Shown in pieces: positions 43,655 through 52,436 of a stretch of 64,000 bases of DNA. Position 1 is the first letter of the stretch. Every line of letters begins with the position of its first letter. The notes below the pieces were generated by a model. That model had not been told where the DNA came from and did no database searches. It saw only the letters and a list, made by a program, of their open reading frames with translations. Source of the DNA: Granulicella sapmiensis (GTDB lineage Bacteria; Acidobacteriota; Terriglobia; Terriglobales; Acidobacteriaceae); assembly GCA_026225395.1 (NCBI GenBank), contig JAMFSR010000017.1, positions 1 through 64,000 of the forward strand, read 5' to 3'. The position numbers and the translations under genes were made by a program.

Positions 43655-44479
43655 CTATCGCCGCACAGCCGTCACTTGCAGATACTCATTGCGCACAAGA
43701 GTATGCGACGCAGGATCATCCGCCACGTTGAACTCCGTCCACAGCGCTACAAGGTCCGCTTCCATCACCGCCCCACCCGCTTCATCCAGACTGCTAAACG
43801 CCACCTGTGTCGGTCCAAAGTACTTCTTGAAGAACGCCACCGCTCCCGCCGGACTCATCGGCATATCGAAGTCGATCGGAATTAACTCCGTCTCGATCTC
43901 CGCAAAGTAAGGCGTAAGCCGTTCGCGCACAGTCGCCTCATCACCCCACAACGAAGGAGCCGCAAGCCCATGCGCCGGCGGCATATGCTTGCTGCCAATC
44001 CGAAACATCTTCCCCGTAAAGCTTCCCGGATTCCAGTTCGCCATCGCCAACAACCCACCCGGCTTCAACACCCGCGCCATCTCCGCAGCCACCACCTCCG
44101 GCCGAGGCGCAAACATGGCGCCGAACATCGTCACGACAGCATCGAACGCACCATCGGCATAAGGCAGTTGCTCCGCATCGCCTTCATCGAACTGCGCGGT
44201 CAATCCTTCAGCAGCAGCCCGCTCGCGCGCCTGCACCAGCAGGTTTGGCGCTATGTCTACGCCCGTTACCACAGCCCCACCACGCGCCAGCGGGATCGCC
44301 ACATTCCCCGAGCCCGTCGCCACATCCAGCACACGCGCCCCTGCCGGCAACGACAGCGTTGCCACAAACTCCTCGGCGCCGCGCGAAATCGTCTTCGCCA
44401 CAACCCCAAAGTCGCCGGCCATCCACGTGGCCCGCATCGAATCCTTGATCTTTTGCAAAGGAACTTCAACGTCACTCAT
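43655..44479 (-). CDS. class I SAM-dependent methyltransferase
   Basis: A 274-residue methyltransferase of the UbiE/Ubie-like type 11 fold. Motif I is VLDVATGSGNVAIPLA (about 49-64), motif II includes GVDIAPNLL, and EGDAEQLPYADGAFDAVVTMFGAMF (segments GDAEQLPY and FDAVVTMFG) gives motif III, with VLKPGGLLAMANW after. It should methylate a small molecule using S-adenosylmethionine; the substrate is unknown. The start is placed at 44479 (MSDVEVPLQ) rather than the open frame at 44527. It lies 50-75 bp downstream of the efflux pump gene with a repeat between. Confidence 0.85.
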   Translation of the reverse strand: MSDVEVPLQKIKDSMRATWMAGDFGVVAKTISRGAEEFVATLSLPAGARVLDVATGSGNVAIPLARGGAVVTGVDIAPNLLVQARERAAAEGLTAQFDEGDAEQLPYADGAFDAVVTMFGAMFAPRPEVVAAEMARVLKPGGLLAMANWNPGSFTGKMFRIGSKHMPPAHGLAAPSLWGDEATVRERLTPYFAEIETELIPIDFDMPMSPAGAVAFFKKYFGPTQVAFSSLDEAGGAVMEADLVALWTEFNVADDPASHTLVRNEYLQVTAVRR

Positions 44480-44525
44480 AGAGGCATCCTCATCCCAGCG
44501 CAACCACAACCGGTCGCACCAGATC

Positions 44526-44553
44526 ACTATCCTCTACACTCTATCCTCTGCTC
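44526..44553. repeat. gene-end repeat family A (copy)
   Basis: CTATCCTCTACACTCTATCC followed by TCTGCTC, ending at the stop codon of the efflux pump gene (44554). Confidence 0.7.
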
Positions 44554-46215
44554 TTAGTGCCCCGCCTGCACATGCTTCGGCGGCCGCGGAATAAAGAACA
44601 GCAGCGGAATCATGCATGCGCAGAAAATGCTGAGGTCGCGGATGATGTCCACATACGAAAGCACTGCCGCCTGCCGGTGCATCTGGTTGTAGATCGAAGC
44701 CTGCGCCGCATGGATCGCTCCCTGCGAAGCTCCGCCCATCGGCCCACCCTTCACACCCGCGCCATTGCCCACCTTATAGGCGCCCGCCATTTGCGTCACT
44801 TGCGATACAAACCCAGGATTACCCGACTGCAGATTGCGCGTCATCGTGCTCTCATGCGCCGCCGTTCGCCGCGTCAGCATGGTTGCCATAAACGCCGTTC
44901 CGCACGACCCGCCAATATTACGCGCCAGGTTCGTCAGGCCTGAAACATCGTTGCTCTCGCTCTGCTTCACACCCACATACGCAATCGTATTGATCGGGAT
45001 AAACAGGAACGCCAGCCCCGAAGCCTGGAACATACGCATGATCACCAGCTGTCCATAGCTCAGCCCAAGGTTCAGGTTCGTCATATAGATCAACGATGCG
45101 GTGAGCATCACAAACCCATACGCAATCAGCTTCCGCGGGTCGACCTTGCCCGAAAGGAAACCAACCACCGGCATCATGGCCATCATCATGAAGCCCGCCG
45201 GAGACAGTACTTTTCCCGCCAGCTCCGCCGTATAACCCATCAGCGTCTGCACAAACTGCGGAATCAGGATCGTCGTTCCATACAGCGAGAAGCCCAGCAC
45301 AAACATCAGCATGAAGCTGATCGCAAACTGCCGCCGCGTAAACAGCGTCAGGTTCAGAATCGGTCGATGCCCATCGCGCAGCTGCTTCAGCTCCCACCAG
45401 ATCATCACGATGAACGCAACGACCATCGTCACGGTAAAGAACAAAATCAAATGCGAGCTGAACCAGTCATCTTCCTGGCCCTTATCGAGAATGAACTCCA
45501 ACGAGCCGAAGGTCAGCCCAAGCAGTCCAAAGCCCAGCAGGTCCAGCTTGATGCCGCCCTTCTGCGACTCCTTCACCTGCTTCTCCACCCACGGCGGATC
45601 TTCCACGATCCTCGAAGTCAGGAACAAGCTGAGGATGCAGATCGGTACATTCAGGAAGAAGATCCAGCGCCAATCGAAGTTGTCGGTAATGTATCCACCC
45701 AGCGTAGGCCCGATCGCCGGCGCACACACCACGGCAAGCCCATACATCGCAAACGCCTGCCCACGTTTCTCCGGCGGAAACGTATCGGCCAGGATCGCCT
45801 GTTCACTAGGCGCCAGCCCACCACCGCCAATGCCCTGCAGTACGCGGCAAAGCACCAGGATCGGCAGCGTCGGCGCAAACCCGCACATCGCCGATGAGAT
45901 TCCGAACAGCGCCACGCAGATCATGTAAAACTTCTTGCGCCCGATGAACCCGGTCATGTACGCACCGGCTGGCAGAATGATGGCATTGGCCACCAGATAA
46001 GCCGTCAGCACCCACGTCGCTTCATCCTGCGTCGCACCCAGCCCACCGGCAATATGCGGCAGCGCCACGTTCGCAATGGAGCTGTCGAGCACCTCCATAA
46101 ATGTTGCGAGCGTAACAGTCATCGCAACAATCCACGGATTGATGCGCGGCCGCCAGATCGGCGGTGCGGATACAGTTGTACTAGGGGCTAATTCGACTGC
46201 GGTAGCGGCTGCCAT
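44554..46215 (-). CDS. DHA2-family multidrug efflux MFS transporter (EmrB/QacA-like)
   Basis: A 553-residue inner-membrane protein with about 14 helices. VLDSSIANVALPHIAGGLG (motif D1), GFIGRKKFY (motif A), RVLQGIGGGGLAP (motif B) and GPTLGGYITDNFDWRWIFFLN (motif C; segments GPTLGGYI and WRWIFFLN) identify the drug:H+ antiporter-2 family, EmrB-like. It should expel toxic compounds using the proton gradient. A fusion partner of the EmrA type and an outer-membrane channel are not nearby, so it may act alone or with partners encoded elsewhere. Confidence 0.9.
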   Translation of the reverse strand: MAAATAVELAPSTTVSAPPIWRPRINPWIVAMTVTLATFMEVLDSSIANVALPHIAGGLGATQDEATWVLTAYLVANAIILPAGAYMTGFIGRKKFYMICVALFGISSAMCGFAPTLPILVLCRVLQGIGGGGLAPSEQAILADTFPPEKRGQAFAMYGLAVVCAPAIGPTLGGYITDNFDWRWIFFLNVPICILSLFLTSRIVEDPPWVEKQVKESQKGGIKLDLLGFGLLGLTFGSLEFILDKGQEDDWFSSHLILFFTVTMVVAFIVMIWWELKQLRDGHRPILNLTLFTRRQFAISFMLMFVLGFSLYGTTILIPQFVQTLMGYTAELAGKVLSPAGFMMMAMMPVVGFLSGKVDPRKLIAYGFVMLTASLIYMTNLNLGLSYGQLVIMRMFQASGLAFLFIPINTIAYVGVKQSESNDVSGLTNLARNIGGSCGTAFMATMLTRRTAAHESTMTRNLQSGNPGFVSQVTQMAGAYKVGNGAGVKGGPMGGASQGAIHAAQASIYNQMHRQAAVLSYVDIIRDLSIFCACMIPLLFFIPRPPKHVQAGH

Positions 46216-46296
46216 GTTGTATAAGTCTCAGATTCCCCAAAAAAGAGCGCGATTCACAAAGACAGATGTCTTTCTCTACTCCTTACTACTTACCCT

Positions 46297-46896
46297 CTAC
46301 TCCTTCACCCTCTCCCACGGCTGCAGAATCTTCACCGAAGCCATTCCCGCCGCCGTAGCCGACTGAATCCCCATCTCCGTATCCTCAAACACCAGGCAAT
46401 CCTCAGGCGCCACACCCAACCGCTCCGCCGCCATCAAAAACGGCTCCGGATCAGGCTTGCCCTTTGTGTAATCGCCCGCGCAAACCAGCGTATCGAACCG
46501 GTCCAGAATCCCCAGCGCCTTCAACGAAGCCGTCACCGAATCCCGCGCACTGCCTGAAACAACCGCAAACGGAATCCGCCCATGGCTCTCCAGAATGTGC
46601 TCCAGCACCTCTGGCACAGCCTCCAATTCGTGGATCAGCTCAAAGTAGATCGCTTCCTTCCGGTGCATAATGTCCGCGACCGGCATATCCAAACCTTGCT
46701 CTTTATTGAGCGTTTCGAGGATGTCCTTAATCGGCATCCCACCCCAGGCATAGAACTTGTCCTCAGGAAACTCGCAGTTGTACTCGCTCAGAATCCTGTT
46801 CCACGCCACATAATGCAGCGGCATCGAGTCCGCAATCGTTCCATCACAGTCAAACAAGTAGGCCTTGAACGGCCCGTCCGGCAGTTTTAGTGTCAT
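46297..46896 (-). CDS. HAD-family phosphatase / beta-phosphoglucomutase-like
   Basis: A 199-residue HAD hydrolase, subfamily IA/IB: motif I YLFDCDGTIADSMPLHY (about 12-28, nucleophile and acid Asp), motif II FAVVSGSARDSV (about 112-123), motif III Lys in YTKGKPDPEPF, and motif IV VFEDTEMGIQSA. A cap domain lies between motifs I and II. The LYHVAWN/WGGM pattern resembles YqaB/beta-phosphoglucomutase-like phosphatases; the substrate is probably a small sugar phosphate. The stop codon is part of a degenerate family A-like repeat. The start may instead be the GTG at 46911. Confidence 0.85.
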   Translation of the reverse strand: MTLKLPDGPFKAYLFDCDGTIADSMPLHYVAWNRILSEYNCEFPEDKFYAWGGMPIKDILETLNKEQGLDMPVADIMHRKEAIYFELIHELEAVPEVLEHILESHGRIPFAVVSGSARDSVTASLKALGILDRFDTLVCAGDYTKGKPDPEPFLMAAERLGVAPEDCLVFEDTEMGIQSATAAGMASVKILQPWERVKE

Positions 46897-46935
46897 ACCC
46901 CATTTTCTCACCGGCTTGCCGATATCAGCCGAAAC

Positions 46936-46962
46936 CCTCTACTATCCTCTACACTCTGCCTT
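46936..46962. repeat. gene-end repeat family A (copy)
   Basis: CCTCTACTATCCTCTACACT followed by CTGCCTT, ending exactly at the ATG of the zinc-ribbon gene, just as the copy at 25255-25282 ends at its ATG. Confidence 0.7.
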
Positions 46963-47760
46963 ATGAACCAGGACTTAGAACATCTGATCGTGCTCCAGTC
47001 GCAGGACTTAGAACTGAAGCGGTTGCGGCAGGAGTTGACGGACGCTCCGCTGCGTGTTGCTGCTGCGCAAACGGCTCGTGCGAAGGCGGAAGTGGCTTTG
47101 GCTGCAGCGAAAACTGCGCTGCAGAAGGAAGAAGTGCTTCGGCGGTCGCAGCAATCGGATGTAACGGATCGTCATGGGAAGATCGCAAGACTAAGAAAAC
47201 AAATGGAAACAGCCACTTCGGCGGCGCAGATCACGGCGCTGGAGCATGAGATCAAGTTCGCGGAAGGCGCCATCGAAAAGCTTGAGGATGAAGAACTTGC
47301 GTCGATGGAGCGCAGCGAAAAACATGAGGCGGAGAAGGCTCAGTTTACGGCTTTGCTGGAGAAAACGACTGCCACGCTCGAAGCAGAACGTGCTCGTAAT
47401 GCCAACATAACAAAGGAGAACACAGCGGCTATCGCGGGGATTGAAGCGGAGCGGAAAGCGCTGCGGGCTTTGATTGTGGAGTCGGAGACGGGTGAGGCGG
47501 TGCTTTCGAATTATGACCGGATTTCGAAGGCGAAAGGGACTGGCGTATCGGAGGCGTTGGACCATAAGTGCTCTGCTTGCCAGATGTTAGTGCGTCCGCA
47601 GCGGTGGAACGATTTGACGGGGCGGGAGCATGATGCTGTGATTTTCACGTGTGAAACCTGTGGAAGGATGCTCTATTGGGATCCGCGGCGGGACTCTCCG
47701 GGGAGCTTTGCGGCGGGCGAAAGGCTTGAAAAGGCAAGACTTATGGGGCAGCAGAAATGA
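46963..47760 (+). CDS. zinc-ribbon coiled-coil protein (COG1579-like)
   Basis: A 265-residue protein of the CT398/COG1579 type. Residues about 5-185 form a long coiled coil (LQSQDLELKRLRQEL through ERKALRALIVES), and the C-terminal ribbon has CSACQ (about 205) and CETCG (about 230), giving four Cys for zinc. Such proteins are conserved and thought to bind nucleic acid or protein assemblies; no reaction is known. It overlaps the following gene by 4 bases (ATGA). It is the first gene after the strand-composition change at about 46.9 kb and uses G-ending codons. Confidence 0.8.
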   Translation: MNQDLEHLIVLQSQDLELKRLRQELTDAPLRVAAAQTARAKAEVALAAAKTALQKEEVLRRSQQSDVTDRHGKIARLRKQMETATSAAQITALEHEIKFAEGAIEKLEDEELASMERSEKHEAEKAQFTALLEKTTATLEAERARNANITKENTAAIAGIEAERKALRALIVESETGEAVLSNYDRISKAKGTGVSEALDHKCSACQMLVRPQRWNDLTGREHDAVIFTCETCGRMLYWDPRRDSPGSFAAGERLEKARLMGQQK

Positions 47761-48320
47761 CTTCGCTGCACACGCAAAACGGGGGAACGGGTCGGAAAAT
47801 CATCGCTGTGGATATGGATGAGGTGATTGCCGATGCTTTGGGGGAGCATCTGCTGCGATACAACCAGGAGTTCTCAGAGGCCATTACTATCAACGACTTA
47901 CATGGTCGTTGGATCTGGGATTATGTGCCTCAGGAGAGGCAAAAACGGTTGGAAGATTACATGCGGTCGGAGGACTTCTTTGCTGTGCTCGACGTCATGC
48001 CGGAGTCGCAGAGAGTGCTGGAAAGGCTTCAGAATCAATACGATATCTTCATCGCGTCGGCGGCGATGGAGGTGCCTACGAGCTTCAATGCGAAGTTTGA
48101 GTGGCTGAAACGGAACTTTCCGTTCATTCCAAGCTCGCATGTGGTGTTCTGCGGGGACAAGAGCATCCTTCGGGCGGACTATCTGATTGACGATAACCCC
48201 AGGCAGCTCAGGCTTTTCCGGGGTGAGGGAATCCTGTTCGGCTCCCCTGCGAACGCGTTTGTGACGGGGTTTCGGCGGGTGGAAAACTGGCTGGATGTGG
48301 AGCGGTTATTCCTCGGCTGA
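47757..48320 (+). CDS. 5' nucleotidase, deoxyribonucleotidase (NT5C) type
   Basis: A 187-residue HAD-fold enzyme: IIAVDMDEVIAD (about 14-25, DxD nucleophile/acid), FIASAAMEVPTSFNAKFEWL (segment IASAAME and FNAKFEWL, motif II) and the C-terminal ILRADYLIDDNPRQL (motif IV DD pair) match the 5'(3')-deoxyribonucleotidase NT5C group that dephosphorylates deoxynucleoside monophosphates. It starts with the ATGA overlap with the zinc-ribbon gene, so both are translated in a coupled way. Confidence 0.85.
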   Translation: MTSLHTQNGGTGRKIIAVDMDEVIADALGEHLLRYNQEFSEAITINDLHGRWIWDYVPQERQKRLEDYMRSEDFFAVLDVMPESQRVLERLQNQYDIFIASAAMEVPTSFNAKFEWLKRNFPFIPSSHVVFCGDKSILRADYLIDDNPRQLRLFRGEGILFGSPANAFVTGFRRVENWLDVERLFLG

Positions 48321-48771
48321 GGGCTCCTTGTTCCTGGGCTGAGGGTGATTTCGCCGTAAAAATACGGTGCAAATTTATGGATGTTTGTGGTGAGTTTGGC
48401 GAATTTGTGGATGTCTGTGGTCTACCACAAGAGTAATTTGGGTGGGTTACTTTGGTCGCTAAACGCGACGGCTCGAATTAGTGCTGCTCCGGCTTGGGTC
48501 GATAGAGGAGCGGCTGCAAGCTTCGAAAGGGTCTCGGATTTCCGAATTGGTTCCCGAGGTCGGGAACGGTATCGCTGTGAGAGTGGTATCCGAAATCGAT
48601 GAAGGCGGATAGTTTGGCGGGTTCGGGTTCCTGAAGCTTATTAACAGCGATGAGGAGAAAGATGCAGCGGTAAGGAAGCCCATTTTGCCGGTACACCTCG
48701 CCGAAGCCTACATATTATCAATCATCGATGGTATACAGTTACGACCATCCATTCCTAATTGAGGTTCGCTT
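48321..48771. other. intergenic region before KAP gene
   Basis: About 450 bp without a supported gene. It contains a 30-bp-spaced direct repeat (48371-48391 AAATTTATGGATGTTTGTGG and 48401-48421 GAATTTGTGGATGTCTGTGG) and should hold the KAP gene promoter near its 3' end. Its composition is AT-richer than its left neighbour. Confidence 0.5.
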
Positions 48772-49770
48772 GTGGAGCAGGATGTAGCGAAGGTGGACGT
48801 TTGTCCCACACGACTACTTGATGATCAGCCAACGGATAACGATGCGTTTCGACATCGTGTGATCGCAAAAGCGATCAGCAGAATGATCAATGAGGAGAGG
48901 GGTGGTAGGGCAATTGCGCTCACCGGTGATTGGGGGAGCGGGAAATCTACTGTCGTTCAACTGCTAGGCAATGAACTTCGCGATCGCCGTGTGAAAATTA
49001 TCACTTTCGATGCCTGGGCTCATCAAGGCGATCCGCTACGCAGAAGCTTCTTGGAACTTGCAATCGAAGAGCTACAGGACTTCTTGCATGACAAGGAGAA
49101 GTGGGAGCGCGAGAGAGAGAAGCTCGCGAAACGACTTGTCGAGACAGACACGAAGACCTCGCCTCAACTAACGGGGATTGGAGCCTTAGGAGCCTTTGCA
49201 CTGTTGTTGTCGCCTGTTAGCCTTCAGGTCTTCGCCCTTTTGAGTGCAAACTATAAGAACGAGGCGACGCCGTGGTTCATTTATATTTTCTTCACCCTGG
49301 GATCAGCGCCGCTTCTGATTGCGATAACGATGTTGGTTTGTTGGGCTCTGGATCGGAAAAAGGATAGAAACGGAAAAAAGATACCGTTGCCTTCTCTGAT
49401 ATATAGTTCGTCCGAGAACCGTGTTGTCGGCGAATCCTATAAGACTGCTGATCCGACAACTGTAGAGTTCGAAAAAGCCTACTGCGAACTATTGCATGAT
49501 GCGCTAAGCGGTAACGATCAAAAGGTCGTCATCGTGGTTGATAATCTCGATCGGCTCGAACCCGATGATGCCACTTCGGTATGGTCAACTTTGCGCACTT
49601 TTTTCGATAAACAGCTTCGGGCAGCAGATTGGTTTGATCGCACTTGGATCCTTGTGCCATTCGATGAGGCTGCTTTGGCGCGGACCCGCAGCGACGATAA
49701 AGACACGGTTGTGAATCCATTTGTTGAGAAGACCTTTCAGGCTTTTTTAGGGTTCCTCCGCCTATCTTGA
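48772..49770 (+). CDS. KAP-type P-loop NTPase with two membrane helices, N-terminal part of frameshifted gene
   Basis: 332 residues from the GTG at 48772 (GAGG 7 nt upstream). Walker A GDWGSGKST is at residues 52-60 and Walker B VVIVVDNLD at about 252-260; two membrane helices (about 134-157 and 168-192) are inserted inside the P-loop domain, the defining feature of the KAP NTPases. After FVEKTFQAF the frame reads LGFLRLS and stops, while the -1 frame continues in register as RVPPPILTNW, which is what KAP proteins have at this point. The switch site is a T TTT TTA heptamer (49743-49749). KAP NTPases are found in mobile and defence-associated loci, and this gene is AT-richer than its surroundings. 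The short product could be a real isoform. Confidence 0.8.
   Translation: MEQDVAKVDVCPTRLLDDQPTDNDAFRHRVIAKAISRMINEERGGRAIALTGDWGSGKSTVVQLLGNELRDRRVKIITFDAWAHQGDPLRRSFLELAIEELQDFLHDKEKWEREREKLAKRLVETDTKTSPQLTGIGALGAFALLLSPVSLQVFALLSANYKNEATPWFIYIFFTLGSAPLLIAITMLVCWALDRKKDRNGKKIPLPSLIYSSSENRVVGESYKTADPTTVEFEKAYCELLHDALSGNDQKVVIVVDNLDRLEPDDATSVWSTLRTFFDKQLRAADWFDRTWILVPFDEAALARTRSDDKDTVVNPFVEKTFQAFLGFLRLS
49743..49749 (+). promoter_or_regulatory. candidate -1 frameshift slippery heptamer T TTT TTA
   Basis: In the reading frame of 48772 the codons are GCT TTT TTA, so the heptamer is in the correct phase for tandem -1 slippage. Shifting here joins the N-terminal NTPase to the 49767-52106 frame. 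A weak GTTCC/GGAAC stem follows too close to be a strong stimulator, and no strong upstream Shine-Dalgarno-like element is seen; an indel in the T6 run is the competing explanation. Confidence 0.5.
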
Positions 49771-52106
49771 CGAACTGGGAACATTATTTTTATCAACAAT
49801 TAGAAATAGCTTTTCCGAGGCACAGTGAGACGGGAGAGTTTCAAGACATTTTTAGGCTCTATGAGAACTTAAGGATGGGCGATGACCCACCGCCGCCCCG
49901 AGTTCTTAAAATCTTCATCAATCGGCTTGGCGGCATTCATCGGCAGTGGCAGGATGAGATTCCGCTGCCCGTGCAAGCGGCGTTCCTTTTGCTTACAGAA
50001 CGGCTCGGAAAGGACTTTTTGCGGCTCTTGCGGCAATCAAAAGCCAACGACTTGCTTTCCGAGGTTTTATCGAGGCGTCTGCATGGCGAATGGCAGAGAG
50101 ACCTAGCTGCCATATATTTCAACGTCGAATTGAATAATGCTTACGAGGCGTTGCTGGCGGTTCCGATCTCTAATGCGCTTGCTTCCGATGACCCAACTGC
50201 ATTATCTAAGTTGGAATCAAGTCCAGGATTTTTTGAAATATTGCAGGGCAATATAGAGTCGCTTTACGGAAATAGCGATCAATCGAACCAAGCGAATCTC
50301 GCTTCGGCGATACTGGCTGTGGCAGGGCTCCAAAATCCCGAACCAGCATATAACTTCATTCGGCGTCTTCTTTTAGATAGAGCGATTGCTATCTTAGCTT
50401 GGTTACAGCCGTCATCGAAAAATGGAGCCGCCTTGGCTTCAATCGCCAAACAGAATCGATTAACGAGTTTTGATTGCTTTGCTGAGGCCGTAGCTAACTC
50501 TCTGCCAAAAGACACCGAAGGAATGCCTCAGGCAAATCGTGTGCAAGCTTGGCTCGAATTCGTATCAGCAATCGTGAAAGATTTAGGAAGCTCGAAGCCG
50601 GGCTTGGTCTTTACCATAGAACTTAGTCCGAGCGGTTATATAAGATTGCTTTTCATTTGCGACTCTACTTCAACCATGGTGCCATTGGCCGCATGTTTCA
50701 GGTTCAAAGGTGGTCAAGAGGCCGTGAATAGAAAGCTCTTGGACAGGCTACAAGAAGGCTGGGAGCCGGAAGAGATAAGCGCGCTCTCTGTCATAAAGCG
50801 TTCTGTAACCGACTGGAGCCTGAGTGATTTTCCTCCAAAAATTCTGAAGGAAATATGCTCTAGTCCACTTGATGAAGCAGGAATGCGAGGGATGTTAGCC
50901 TCTTTAATTTTGCTAAGACAAGAGTTTGTAAAATCCTCAATCGCAGAAGTCATTTCCAATTTCGATTCTGACCGATTCCTCACGAACTATGAAGCGATTG
51001 GTGTTGATCTAGCCGCTGAGGAAGATGCTTTGCTGAATACGCTGCTCCTGGTGCTGCCCGTTGAATTAGACATCGAGCAAGCGAAGGCAGGCCCGAATGA
51101 CTATTACGGTAGGCCCGTGATGCTGCCTTTATCTGCGGACGTCCGAGAAAGAAACCAAACTAGAGAGCGGATACGCGGATGGCTGAACGGCTATGAAGCC
51201 GAGAATGAAGATCGAGCAACATACAACGCTGCAACGGAGTTCTTCACGGCGAAGGATTGGAGGGAAGCTGTAGCAAGGCATGATGACCGCTCGCACTTCG
51301 TAACAGAAATCGCCACCAAGGCGCTTAGAGAGCGGAATCGTTCATTTTTCTCGATCGAGGAGGCCCTTGACAACATAGATTTTTGGCGAGCGGTTCTATC
51401 AGAAGACGGGTATGCAGAGCTGATTCATTTGTTAGGCCTAGGAAGCGAAATTGCCAATCGGCTCGCGCTGCAGGCGTTCGATGTGCGATTCGTTAGCATC
51501 TATTTGCTGATTCTCCGCGAGGCTTTCGATGAAAGGATCAATGCATTAACGCTTGATCATTTTGAAAATCTCTCAACTAGTGAGTGGACGGAACGGCTGG
51601 AGGAAGACGACAACTTAGAAATCCGTTTGCTGGATAGCATTAGGAAGCCAAGTTTAGGGGTCGAATTCGAGAATGCTGTCTTTCAGCTAGTCGAGAACGC
51701 AGCCGATGTAATCGCACTTCCTGCGAATCGGCTTTTCGAAGTGCTGTCTGACATCGGGAAGGGACGGTTGCTTTCGAAACTCGCAACTTGGTTTGGAACT
51801 GAAAAGGGAGACTTCAAATCCCTGTTAGCCCCTTGGGGAGAACTATTGCGTGACGCCGTCAAGCAGGAAGGTATCGACCGCGTTCAGGAAAGGATACTGG
51901 AGGGTATAGCCAGAGCAGATGAAAAGGAGCTCGAATGGATTGCGGGTGTTATCCGCGGGAGACCTGAGGGGTCGGTTACCCCCCGTACGACAGAATTATT
52001 TAAGAGGAGAACTAGGGAATTAATCGCTGACACGACCGATGAAAGCAGGAGGAAGAACCTGTTCGTCTTTGCAGAGAACCTTGGATGGCGATTCAACTTT
52101 AAGTGA
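49767..52106 (+). CDS. KAP NTPase C-terminal part, large helical extension, in -1 frame
   Basis: A 779-residue frame (first usable TTG 49767, though no ribosome site supports it) that continues the KAP NTPase domain, in frame from 49749, and then extends as a long, mainly helical region with no recognised enzyme motif. It is intact for its whole length, without stops, so decay has not spread. The full-length product by -1 frameshifting would be about 1,100 residues: membrane-anchored NTPase plus a large C-terminal effector or sensor region. AT-rich codon use sets it apart from its neighbours. Repeats begin 4 bp after its stop. Confidence 0.75.
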   Translation: MTNWEHYFYQQLEIAFPRHSETGEFQDIFRLYENLRMGDDPPPPRVLKIFINRLGGIHRQWQDEIPLPVQAAFLLLTERLGKDFLRLLRQSKANDLLSEVLSRRLHGEWQRDLAAIYFNVELNNAYEALLAVPISNALASDDPTALSKLESSPGFFEILQGNIESLYGNSDQSNQANLASAILAVAGLQNPEPAYNFIRRLLLDRAIAILAWLQPSSKNGAALASIAKQNRLTSFDCFAEAVANSLPKDTEGMPQANRVQAWLEFVSAIVKDLGSSKPGLVFTIELSPSGYIRLLFICDSTSTMVPLAACFRFKGGQEAVNRKLLDRLQEGWEPEEISALSVIKRSVTDWSLSDFPPKILKEICSSPLDEAGMRGMLASLILLRQEFVKSSIAEVISNFDSDRFLTNYEAIGVDLAAEEDALLNTLLLVLPVELDIEQAKAGPNDYYGRPVMLPLSADVRERNQTRERIRGWLNGYEAENEDRATYNAATEFFTAKDWREAVARHDDRSHFVTEIATKALRERNRSFFSIEEALDNIDFWRAVLSEDGYAELIHLLGLGSEIANRLALQAFDVRFVSIYLLILREAFDERINALTLDHFENLSTSEWTERLEEDDNLEIRLLDSIRKPSLGVEFENAVFQLVENAADVIALPANRLFEVLSDIGKGRLLSKLATWFGTEKGDFKSLLAPWGELLRDAVKQEGIDRVQERILEGIARADEKELEWIAGVIRGRPEGSVTPRTTELFKRRTRELIADTTDESRRKNLFVFAENLGWRFNFK

Positions 52107-52171
52107 TAGTGGGCCTGAAGCCGGGCCATTCTGGTGTTTGAGTGCGATCTGGGCGGGGAGGTTGTTGGCGA

Positions 52172-52305
52172 GGCGAAGGAAGGCGATTTGGTCGTTGCGC
52201 CTGCGGCTTCACTCCGGCCTTCGGCAGAGAGGTAGCGTCTGCGACGCGGGGTTTGTTGGCATGGCTGAAGCCATGCCCTACCGGGTTGGGGTCTGCCGTG
52301 GGGTT
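52172..52305. repeat. dispersed repeat family C, copy 1
   Basis: Begins GAAGGAAGGCGATTTGGTCG, contains GCCTGCGGCTTCACTCCGG and the hairpin GGCATGGCTGAAGCCATGCC (52258-52277; 9-bp stem with a GA loop), then GGTTGGGGTCTGCCGTGGGG. Confidence 0.75.
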
Positions 52306-52436
52306 TTTGGGTGGGTTGGTGAAGCAAACCCGCTCCACCCCTGGGAGCAAAGCGCTCGCAGGGGACCCGGCCTTCGAGGATGACAGAAACGCAACGGCAA
52401 AGGCGCTTCGGGAGTGGTCACGACGTTTGTGCTGGT

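Noticed and set aside
46912-46962. dif-type recombination site at the composition switch
   Set aside because: No XerCD-type inverted arms were found; only the family A repeat is present there.
49767-52106. Independent downstream gene starting at TTG 49767
   Set aside because: No ribosome site, and its first residues complete the KAP NTPase domain, so it is the same gene after a frame change.
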